From: Vibrio porteresiae DSM 19223
GTDB taxonomy: Bacteria > Pseudomonadota > Gammaproteobacteria > Enterobacterales > Vibrionaceae
NCBI RefSeq assembly: GCF_024347055.1
Contig: NZ_AP024896.1
Span: 1,426,001-1,490,000, forward strand
DNA length: 64,000 nucleotides
Reading direction: 5' to 3'
Shown here piece by piece: positions 1-7,233 of the stretch (position 1 is the first letter of the stretch; the number at the start of each line of letters is the position of its first letter). A program made the translations under genes and the position numbers. The notes under the pieces are model-generated. The model was not told where the DNA came from and did not search any database. It saw only the letters and a list, made by a program, of their open reading frames with translations.

Positions 1-65
1 CTCGAAAGTTAGGTCCATTATCTCTGCAGCCGACATTGGCAAGCAGAAATAACGGAAGGTTGGTA

Positions 66-533
66 TTAGCACTCTGCTTCAGCATATTGGCTAAAGAGGT
101 TCACGATGTTCTGTGGGTCATTTTCTTTGAGTAATTGGTCAACGATCTCTTCATCAGCGAGAGCGGTGGCTACTTGGGTTAATAAGCGAATATGGGTGGT
201 ATTTTGATCTTCGAGACGCACGGCGAACAAAATGATGCAACGAATATCGCTGCCATCGAGACTCTCCCAAGGAATCTCATTGTCAGTTCGTCCAATCACA
301 AGCGCAGTATGGTTAACCGCTGAAGACTTCCCATGAGGAATAGCAATGTGATTTTCAAAACCGGTAGAACCTTGTTCTTCGCGCTTCCACACATCGCGAA
401 TGAAATCTTCACGATTGCTGATCGAACCATCCTTCCAAAGTAAATCGGTGAGCTCTTCAATCGCTTGTGCTTTCGTTGTCGCGACCATATCCAGTTTTAC
501 ATGTTTCACTGTGAGAATTTTCGTGATGTCCAT
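66..533 (-). CDS. PTS EIIA component, fructose/mannitol type
   Basis: Cytoplasmic phosphocarrier that takes phosphate from HPr and passes it to an EIIB domain during sugar uptake. The 155-residue protein is a single EIIA domain of the fructose/mannitol/Ntr family; the expected phospho-histidine is H67 in the motif IAIPHGKS. The frame stays open to base 587, but the ATG at 533 is preferred: it begins the family's normal N-terminus (MDITKI) and has an AAGG ribosome site just upstream. It lies 23 bases downstream of a PRD regulator that ends in an EIIB-like domain, so the two probably share a transcript and EIIA may phosphorylate the regulator as well as a permease. The permease would lie beyond the window start. 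Substrate cannot be told; family call is firm. Confidence 0.88.
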   Translation of the reverse strand: MDITKILTVKHVKLDMVATTKAQAIEELTDLLWKDGSISNREDFIRDVWKREEQGSTGFENHIAIPHGKSSAVNHTALVIGRTDNEIPWESLDGSDIRCIILFAVRLEDQNTTHIRLLTQVATALADEEIVDQLLKENDPQNIVNLFSQYAEAEC

Positions 534-556
534 AAACAACCTTCGCTTACATAAAA

Positions 557-2121
557 TTAAGATCGAGTAACAGCATACGCATCGCACGCCCGGTGCAGCT
601 TTTCTGTTATCAGTTTATCGGTAACCCTTTGTAGATCGGCGTCATTAAGAAATGCCGTGACATACACCACAGGCGTTTCAATTTCAGGAACATGAACCGT
701 CGAGATCACCAGGTCTGGAGCCAGTTGCTGGCTCACGCTTGGCAAACTATCGGATGGCACGGCCGCAACAATTTCCCAATCAGGAAACGCACGTAAAATC
801 CGACTTTTCAGTAAGTGAGATGTGCCAACTCCGGTAGAACACACCAGCAATACGCGCTTATGTGTGATTTGCCGTTCTATCGCTGCCTGAAAATGCACAG
901 CAAGATAACCAACCTCATCGTCTGAAACAGACTGTTGAGCATTCGTAATAAAAATATTCTCCACCGCAATTCGAGTTAATTGATAAACATCGGCTATTTC
1001 ATTTTTAATATCATCCAATAGCGGATTGCGAATAATGATTTTATAGTGGAGACGATTAATAAGAGGCCTGATATGTACAACTAAACCTTCATATAATTGT
1101 GTATCGATGCCAAGATTAATATTAATTAATTGCGAAAAACGATCCACTAGCCTTAATGTAATATCTCTTGCTTGATCACTTAATAATTCTGCATGGAGTA
1201 AACTGTGGCTATGATTTTCTACCACTAACACGCCAGAAGAAATAATATATTGGTATATAAACCATACTTCATCGTCTGGTAACGACAAATGAATATGCCG
1301 CTCTATTTTTTCCACCATTTTTTCGCCACAATAAAGGCCGAATCTTCTGGGGGTTGTGCTGCTACATGGTCTGGATTACTCAATAAATTGCCCCGAGTAC
1401 GACGGTGCATCATGATCAAAATATGAGTAAATATATTGATGTAATATGGCTCACCTAGTGGGTAAGACAATTCCTGTTCCATCTCCTGCAATAACACTTG
1501 CACGAAAGCGACATCATCGACACCGAAATACTGGACCAAGCCTTTATAGCTACCTGGATCGAGGCGTGAATGGTTCACCGTGCCTGGGTCTTGATGGTTC
1601 ATCAAGCCATTAATTAAGGCAGCCATCGCTTGGCGGACATTGTTTTCATTGCCCTTGATGCGCGTACCACTTTGGCTACGTATCAGCTGCAATCCAAGCG
1701 GTGTTATCCAGTCTTCGATAATTCTTAAGTCATTAACAATAGATGCATTACTAATAAAGTAACGTTCAGAAAGCTTGTTGATCGACGTTTCTTTGGGCGT
1801 TTCACTCAGTAACCAAGAAGCAATTTTTATCCGACGAGCATGACCCATCACACCATCAGCGTCGTCTGTTTCGCCATTGATCTGTTGTTCTAATTGCAAA
1901 AGATCTGTGGTGTTTTCCGCCACCAGCAAAACACCAGCGCCCGCTTTCGTATCCACATGAATATTTGAATCGGATAAATATTCATTAATAATATTTAAAT
2001 CACGCTGTATCGTCTTCTTCGATACATCAAGCCGCTCAGCCAAACTGAATAATGTTGAATATTCACGTTGCTGTAATAATAAACGCAATAATCTATGCTG
2101 TCTTGAGGTAATCATTTTCAT
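557..2121 (-). pseudogene. PRD-domain transcriptional regulator (BglG/MtlR type), frameshifted
   Basis: Two overlapping frames make one regulator. The first (2121 to 1303) carries an N-terminal HTH, a second HTH and most of PRD1; the second (1318 to 557) carries the end of PRD1, PRD2 and an EIIB-like domain with the phospho-cysteine motif CSTGVGTS. Such proteins sense PTS phosphorylation and activate sugar operons. The break is at an A6 run (minus strand, about 1318-1323): in frame it reads VAKKWWKK then stop, whereas one extra A gives VAKKMVEKIE, which matches the family. A second A6 run follows 6 bases later. The cause could be a real deletion, a sequencing error or -1 slippage. All other domains are intact, which argues against an old pseudogene. 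The EIIA gene follows directly. Confidence 0.8.
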
Positions 2122-2254
2122 TGTTATCTTTATTTTTAGATTAAATTAATAAATATGATTAGCCACTTAATATTTCTATTTAATAGGCCATTTAAGTGCG
2201 CATTCTATGATGATGAATATAGGGAGAATCGTATGAGGCCACAATACTATTTTA

Positions 2255-2272
2255 TGTCCTTAACTAAGGACA
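2255..2272. promoter_or_regulatory. 18-bp perfect palindrome, candidate operator
   Basis: TGTCCTTA and TAAGGACA form perfect 8-base arms around a 2-base centre. It lies 134 bases upstream of the PRD regulator start, where a repressor or activator of that operon could bind. The protein that binds is not known. Confidence 0.45.
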
Positions 2273-2409
2273 ACTAACAAACACTGAGACAGTAATTCCA
2301 TTTTTAAGATTTGCACAAACTTCTTAGTATAAGAAAAGACAAATATGGAAAATGATATGTTGTTCGCGACAAATAAAAATAATTAGTACATTAGATGAAT
2401 AAATTGGTA

Positions 2410-2431
2410 TTACGTGATGAAAATCACATGG
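2410..2431. promoter_or_regulatory. CRP-like binding site
   Basis: GTGA (2414-2417) and TCAC (2424-2427) are separated by six bases, the exact half-site spacing of CRP; the downstream half extends to TCACA. It lies between a PTS regulator and a pectate lyase gene, both plausible targets of catabolite control. Confidence 0.55.
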
Positions 2432-2878
2432 ATTGCCTATTTATGTCACAGCAGGTGAATATTAAAAAGCAATATTACCATTGAAAGGCATTTATTCTAT
2501 GAATAGCTATTTTTTACTGGAATGGCATAAACTGCCCAGAGGACACGGCTAGTGTACACTTCTCAAGGTAGCGATAGGCTTGATACAGTCTGCTGACCTT
2601 TATGGAACATCTTAAGCAAGCCATGGAAGAGGAATTGGACTAGTCGCTTGTGGTTATCATGTTGATTTTTGCAGCCATCTCACATGCCAAACTCATGATA
2701 ACTGAATATTTTATATCAATATTTTGAACTAATCTCTGATAAATGATAGAAAAGTCAAATAACTGTAAAAATTTGTAACGCAACGAGCCTATATTACGCA
2801 TCGAATTGAGCTTAATTGAAATTAACTTCATAGGTTTCAATTGATTAGAATGATGTATTGTTTAAAGGGAGATCACTC

Positions 2879-4024
2879 TTGCGTATTCAAAACAACAAAT
2901 TGGCGGCGTTAGCATTAAGCATTGCGGCGGCATGCTGTGCCATTCCCGCCATGGCCGCCGATACCGGAGGTTTTGCCACAACCACAGGTGGTGATAGTGC
3001 CACCGCCACCACAGTAACCACACTTGCCGAACTAGAAGCGGCGATTACGGCAGGCTCACATCACATTATTATCGATGGCACAATCTACGGTGGTTCCACT
3101 CTTACGACGTTAACCTTTGCTACCACCGATTGGAACAACACCACCATTGAAGGGGCTTCAGGTGGAAAAGCTGTCCTAGAAAACATTCAGCTGAAGTTTG
3201 ATGGTGAGATGCTTACCACTGGCACCAATATCGAGAACATCAAGATTGCGAACATCACTTTTCGCGGCAATATCTCTGATTTGCAAGCCTTACCGACACA
3301 AGTGTACGGTACCAGCAATGATGTGGGGATTAACTATGAAGGGGTGTCGCTGCGCCGTATCACCAATGCCTATATCACCCATTGTACCTTCTACGATGCC
3401 AGTGACGATTTGATGAGCGTGACGCTGTCATCGGATGATGTCACTATCTCTTATAACCACTTCTATTTCACTGACGACTGGGTCAGCATGAGTCCAGATC
3501 CTGTATGGAACTGGGTGGGTTACAACACCGATTTAGCAGGCGAACGTCTTGCGATGGTGATTGGCGCCAACTACAGCGACTCTTATGTGGCTACCGGCTA
3601 TTTACATGTCACCCTTCACCACAACTGGTTTGGTCCAAACCTGCGTGGCCGACCTTTGTATCGCGGTTGGGTGCACCAGTACAGCAACTACTTTGATAAC
3701 AGTACCGCCCCTTCTGGTTACAACACGGCAGAAGACGGCAATAGTTATACCAAACAGCAGTACGAAGCGTTGCAAGTCAACAGCGGCAGTGTGGTGTATT
3801 CAGAATCCAACTACTTCTATCGCACCAACTACACCAACAAAGTCTCTACCGATTCAAGCGGTTATGACTATCGTTTCTACGAACAAAACAACGTTTACTC
3901 TCAAACCACAGGCACCTCTAGCTCTGGTGATGATTACAGCAGCGACCTGAGTGATTACTCTTACACGGTCACCTCTGCCAGCAACGTTCCGAGCGTAGTA
4001 AAAGCGAGTGCAGGTCCACAGTAG
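2879..4024 (+). CDS. Secreted pectate lyase, polysaccharide lyase family 1
   Basis: Cleaves polygalacturonate by beta-elimination, releasing unsaturated oligogalacturonides outside the cell. The 381-residue protein starts with a signal peptide ending AIPAMAA. The PL1 parallel beta-helix is recognised from DASDDLMSV (calcium-binding region) and VTLHHNWFGPNLRGRPLYR, which holds the His-Asn pair and the catalytic-type arginine. The frame is open from a TTG at 2858, but the TTG at 2879 has AAAGGGAGA at proper distance and gives a normal signal peptide. The stop codon TAG (4022-4024) lies inside the target duplication of the next-door insertion sequence, so the protein end is unchanged but its terminator is now about 1.35 kb further away. 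No pectin-catabolic genes are beside it. Confidence 0.93.
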   Translation: MRIQNNKLAALALSIAAACCAIPAMAADTGGFATTTGGDSATATTVTTLAELEAAITAGSHHIIIDGTIYGGSTLTTLTFATTDWNNTTIEGASGGKAVLENIQLKFDGEMLTTGTNIENIKIANITFRGNISDLQALPTQVYGTSNDVGINYEGVSLRRITNAYITHCTFYDASDDLMSVTLSSDDVTISYNHFYFTDDWVSMSPDPVWNWVGYNTDLAGERLAMVIGANYSDSYVATGYLHVTLHHNWFGPNLRGRPLYRGWVHQYSNYFDNSTAPSGYNTAEDGNSYTKQQYEALQVNSGSVVYSESNYFYRTNYTNKVSTDSSGYDYRFYEQNNVYSQTTGTSSSGDDYSSDLSDYSYTVTSASNVPSVVKASAGPQ

Positions 4025-4025
4025 T
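4016..4025. repeat. Target-site duplication, left copy (ISAs1 element)
   Basis: CCACAGTAGT, identical to 5368-5377 on the other side of the element. It includes the pectate lyase stop codon. Confidence 0.93.
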
Positions 4026-5367
4026 CAGGGCAAAAGCATGAAGGTGCCCATCCCTAAAGGGCTGCAAGTACCTTCTCTAAATACGCTTCGCTCATCCCAG
4101 CCATTCTCCTTTTGCGTTTCACTCCTCCTTTGAACGTCTTTTCATTCGAAAGTAGTGAAATACACATATGGCGGATCCTAGCAAAATTTTCTGATCCATC
4201 GTCTGCTCGTATCCGACTTTGGTCTTCGTTGAACCCCACATCCAACTTGTAATGCAGCTTATTTTCTACATGCCAATGACTACGGATAGACTCGGCAAAT
4301 TGCTCTGCACTCAATGTCCTTGAGCTGATGTAATAACGAATAAATATCTCATCTGCATTCGGTTTTTCTCCAGGATTGCTGCGCATGTACATCGAGACTC
4401 CCAATGTCTTCATGCCTCGCCATTCAAAGCCTAAGTCTATAAAATCATCAAATAACTCACTGGTGATATATAGTCTCTGCTCTTGCCGTCCATGCTCGAT
4501 TTTGTTCGTAGTAACGTAACTGTCTCCGGGCCATGTCAGGATTGCTGGCATCGGAAAGTGCTTTATAAATGCCTCTTCCAGTCGACCTTGATTCCCTTTG
4601 ACCGCCAGAAGATAGTCCGCGCCGGACTCGATGATTTTATTGGCTATTTTTGTTTGGCAACCCATCGCATCTAACGTCACTAAACAACCGCTTATATCAA
4701 GTAGCTCCAATAACTCTGGGATGGCGGTGATCTCATTCGACTTCTCTTCTGTTTTTACTTGTCCTAACACAATCGAATTTTTCACCGAGAACGCACTGAC
4801 CATATGAATGGCACTGTGGTCTTTTGAGAAAGAGCGCCTCAAGGTCTTACCATCAATGGCAATAATGTCACCGCCCGTTAGCTCATGACACGTTTTCATC
4901 CAAGAAATGAAGGCTTGTTGCAACTTCGATGGATTAATCTTACTCATCACCCGCCGAATGGTATCTCGACTCGGTATTCCTTGCTCAAACTCTCCTCTGG
5001 CTCTAAACCAAGACTCGTGAATTTGACCAAAATCTTCTATCTCATCCCAACCATCTGCTCCGCCAATCACGGCACAAACGGTTAGGAACAAAATATCTGT
5101 CAATTTATGGTCGACTTTCCAGTCTTGACGAAAATCTCTTACGATAGAAAGATGCTCAAACAACGATTTTTTATCCATGAGTTAAACTAAGTGATTGATA
5201 GTGAGGCTATCAGATCACAAAGTCATAATAAGGAACTTGTTGATCATCATGATCAATTAACTTATTGTGATTTAAGGTTTATTTGATGATGGTAAACCGA
5301 ACGGCTCTTCCAAAAATAACCTTTTCTACAGGCCTTTAAAACCAAGGGGTTTCATGCGTTTGCCCTG
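4026..5367 (-). mobile_element. Complete ISAs1-family insertion sequence
   Basis: The 1342-bp element is bounded by terminal inverted repeats: the left end CAGGGCAAAAGCATGAA and the reverse complement of the right end, CAGGGCAAACGCATGAA, match at 16 of 17 positions. It is flanked by identical 10-bp copies of CCACAGTAGT. One intact transposase gene fills most of it; about 190 bases upstream of that gene hold its promoter region and the right end. Perfect duplication and an intact transposase suggest recent, possibly still mobile insertion. It sits exactly behind the pectate lyase gene and before the lyase's original hairpin terminator at 5404-5431. Confidence 0.95.
4054..5178 (-). CDS. ISAs1-family transposase
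   Basis: A 374-residue DDE transposase, the usual length for ISAs1 (H-repeat-associated) proteins. The N-terminus carries the DDE_Tnp_1-associated domain (FEHLSIVRDFRQ). Catalytic residues can be assigned to IAIDGKTLRRS (first Asp), TLDAMGCQ (second Asp) and RSHWHVENKLHYKLDVGFNEDQSR's region around the Glu in HVENKLH. The reading frame is uninterrupted. It is the only gene of the element and is transcribed toward the pectate lyase gene. Family call is firm. Confidence 0.95.
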   Translation of the reverse strand: MDKKSLFEHLSIVRDFRQDWKVDHKLTDILFLTVCAVIGGADGWDEIEDFGQIHESWFRARGEFEQGIPSRDTIRRVMSKINPSKLQQAFISWMKTCHELTGGDIIAIDGKTLRRSFSKDHSAIHMVSAFSVKNSIVLGQVKTEEKSNEITAIPELLELLDISGCLVTLDAMGCQTKIANKIIESGADYLLAVKGNQGRLEEAFIKHFPMPAILTWPGDSYVTTNKIEHGRQEQRLYITSELFDDFIDLGFEWRGMKTLGVSMYMRSNPGEKPNADEIFIRYYISSRTLSAEQFAESIRSHWHVENKLHYKLDVGFNEDQSRIRADDGSENFARIRHMCISLLSNEKTFKGGVKRKRRMAGMSEAYLEKVLAAL

Positions 5368-5377
5368 CCACAGTAGT
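5368..5377. repeat. Target-site duplication, right copy (ISAs1 element)
   Basis: CCACAGTAGT, identical to 4016-4025. Confidence 0.93.
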
Positions 5378-5403
5378 CCGACATTTTGTCTTGCTAAAAG
5401 ATC

Positions 5404-5431
5404 AAACATGGCGGGGTTCCCCGCCATGTTT
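5404..5431. terminator. Hairpin terminator of the pectate lyase gene and/or argO
   Basis: Perfect 13-base arms (AAACATGGCGGGG and its complement) around a 2-base centre. Before the insertion it lay about 30 bases after the pectate lyase stop. On the minus strand, GATCTTTT follows the stem. It probably serves both converging genes. Confidence 0.7.
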
Positions 5432-5479
5432 CACTCTTCCTATTGAGCATCTCTTTCGTTCTAGACACCAACGGAATGA

Positions 5480-6097
5480 CTACGCCAACGGCATCACCAA
5501 CAAAGTCACACTGAGGTAGGCCATCATCAGCGCAATCAAACCATCGAGAATGCGCCACGCATTGGGGTTGTGAAACAAAGGTAGCAGCAGCCTTGCTCCA
5601 TAGGTGATAGCGATAAACCATACCGCGCTGGCTAACATTGCACCTGCGCCGAAATGCCATTTTTCATCTCCATCGTAATGCAACGATAAACTACCAAGCA
5701 TCACCACCGTATCCAAATAGACATGAGGATTCAGCCAAGTGTACCCCAAGCAAGTGAGCAGCACTTGTTTGAGAGTGCCGCCTTGAGTGGCACTTGGATC
5801 GAGCACACCACTTCCCTGCCATGCTCGTTTGGCTGCACCATAAGCATTAAACATCAAGAAAGCCGCTCCAGCGTAACGTACTACATCAATGACACCTGGC
5901 CACTGCTTGACAATAAATCCCAAGCCAGACAGCCCACAAAAAATCAAAAATACGTCGCTTAAAATACAGACCGTCGCCACCATCGCGGTATGACTGCGCA
6001 GCAATCCTTGGCGCAGCACAAACGCGTTTTGTGAACCAATACAGGCAATTAAACCCGCTCCAGTTGTAAAACCAGTGGCAAGTGAAGAGACCCACAT
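5480..6097 (-). CDS. argO: LysE/ArgO-family amino-acid exporter
   Basis: Inner-membrane exporter for basic amino acids, most likely arginine (and lysine or the toxic analogue canavanine). The 205-residue protein has about six hydrophobic segments and the LysE-family signatures GLIACIGSQNAFVLRQG near the N-terminus and TWLNPHVYLDT in the middle. It is divergent from an ArgP/LysG-like LysR gene across a 170-base spacer that holds a palindrome; in E. coli ArgP activates argO in the presence of arginine. The gene pair and length fit ArgO; the exact substrate is inference. Confidence 0.85.
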   Translation of the reverse strand: MWVSSLATGFTTGAGLIACIGSQNAFVLRQGLLRSHTAMVATVCILSDVFLIFCGLSGLGFIVKQWPGVIDVVRYAGAAFLMFNAYGAAKRAWQGSGVLDPSATQGGTLKQVLLTCLGYTWLNPHVYLDTVVMLGSLSLHYDGDEKWHFGAGAMLASAVWFIAITYGARLLLPLFHNPNAWRILDGLIALMMAYLSVTLLVMPLA

Positions 6098-6150
6098 ACA
6101 GCACCCTTTTATTGTTATTTAAGTCGTTATTTGAGTTGTTACATCTTCCT

Positions 6151-6171
6151 TATTTATCAGGTTGATAAATA
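6151..6171. promoter_or_regulatory. Candidate LysR (ArgP) operator between argO and argP
   Basis: TATTTATC and GATAAATA form perfect 8-base arms around AGGTT, and contain the T-N11-A pattern of LysR-type sites. It lies 54 bases upstream of argO and about 100 bases upstream of argP. Confidence 0.55.
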
Positions 6172-6270
6172 GGCATTAGTTTCTATGGCAGTGAGTATGC
6201 CGAACTGGCGTTGTTTAGAAAATCGATATAATCTTACGCTTATTAAGAATTTCTAATGATGGTATTGTCC

Positions 6271-7170
6271 ATGAGTTTGCTCTCTCCCCAAGTCGATGCG
6301 TTTATTGCGGTAATTGAAGAGGCGAGTTTTGATAAAGCCGCCAAAAAGCTAAACGTGACACCTTCTGCTATCTCACAGCGGCTGCGGACTTTAGAAGATA
6401 GGATTGGGCAATTATTAGTGGTGAGGCAAACCCCATGTCGCCCAACACGAGCGGGAGAACAGCTCCTGAGTCGAGTGAAATCGATGGCCCTGCTCGAAGC
6501 AGAAGTGATGGCGGACTTATTGCCCGAGCAGCATAGTCAATTACATGCCAAGCCCTTTCCTATTGCGGTCAATGAAGACTCTCTCTCCACTTGGCTATTA
6601 AATGCCTTGACCGATTTACATCAAGAGTATGGTCACAAGTTTGATATTCGTGTTGATGACCAAGAATACACGCTTGATCATCTGAAAAATGGCGATGTCC
6701 TAGGGGCAATTACCAGCGAGAAGACCCCGTTACAAGGATGTGCGGTGCATTTTTTAGGCAACATGCGTTACTGCGCCATTGCCTCACCGCAATTTGCCGC
6801 GCGCTATTTTGCACAAGGGTTAACTGCAGAGGCTTTTCGCAATGCCCCAGTGATGATTTATAACCGTAAAGACCCACTGCAAATGCGTTTTATGCAAAAG
6901 GTAACGGGTTCACACATCACACCCCATCACATTCACTACCTGCCGGATTCAGTGAGTTTAGTCGAAGCGGCCAAACGCCATATGGGTTGGTGCGTTAGTG
7001 CTGATGGGTTGTTTGAAGAGGCGATTGAGGCAAATTCATTGGTCAATTTGGCCCCAGAAGTGTGGCTAAATGAACCTCACTATTGGCAGCATGCGGCAGT
7101 TAACTCGAAAGGACTCACACAAATCACCAATGCGTTTTTCCAAGCATCAAAGGGGATCTTGTTAAGATAA
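6271..7170 (+). CDS. argP: LysR-family regulator, ArgP/LysG-like
   Basis: A 299-residue LysR protein with an N-terminal winged HTH (about residues 5-60; AAKKLNVTPSAISQRLRTLE) and a substrate-binding domain. The HTH and the spacing to it match ArgP (IciA), the lysine/arginine-sensing activator of argO. The frame is open from an ATG at 6256, but the ATG at 6271 gives the ArgP-length N-terminus; ribosome sites do not decide. It is divergent from the exporter gene it should control. Identity as ArgP is from sequence similarity and gene pairing. Confidence 0.8.
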   Translation: MSLLSPQVDAFIAVIEEASFDKAAKKLNVTPSAISQRLRTLEDRIGQLLVVRQTPCRPTRAGEQLLSRVKSMALLEAEVMADLLPEQHSQLHAKPFPIAVNEDSLSTWLLNALTDLHQEYGHKFDIRVDDQEYTLDHLKNGDVLGAITSEKTPLQGCAVHFLGNMRYCAIASPQFAARYFAQGLTAEAFRNAPVMIYNRKDPLQMRFMQKVTGSHITPHHIHYLPDSVSLVEAAKRHMGWCVSADGLFEEAIEANSLVNLAPEVWLNEPHYWQHAAVNSKGLTQITNAFFQASKGILLR

Positions 7171-7171
7171 A

Positions 7172-7201
7172 AAAGGCTTAGAGAACACGCCCTAAGCCTT
7201 T
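7172..7201. terminator. Bidirectional terminator between argP and the peptide operon
   Basis: AAAGGCTTAG and CTAAGCCTTT form 10-base arms around a 10-base loop; on the minus strand six T follow, so it mainly ends the operon at 14301-7234. Confidence 0.8.
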
Positions 7202-7233
7202 ATGTCTGAGTCAGCGTTATAGATGATTTGAGG

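Larger units (their letters stand above)
2122..2878. other. Long AT-rich spacer between PRD regulator and pectate lyase
   Basis: About 750 bases hold both divergent promoters. I see an 18-bp palindrome at 2255-2272 and a CRP-like site at 2410-2431. A short, less AT-rich patch at about 2520-2640 looks unlike its surroundings and may be a gene remnant. The 66-codon minus-strand frame at 2640-2840 has no recognisable features and is not called. Confidence 0.6.

Noticed and set aside
1..36. A frame on the minus strand running from ATG at 36 (or 18) off the window start, MSAAEIMDLTFE
   Set aside because: It could be the start of a PTS permease gene after EIIA, but only 12 codons are visible and neither start has a clear ribosome site.
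2640..2840. 66-codon minus-strand frame before pectate lyase
   Set aside because: AT-rich, no ribosome site, no recognisable domain, and it would use promoter DNA.
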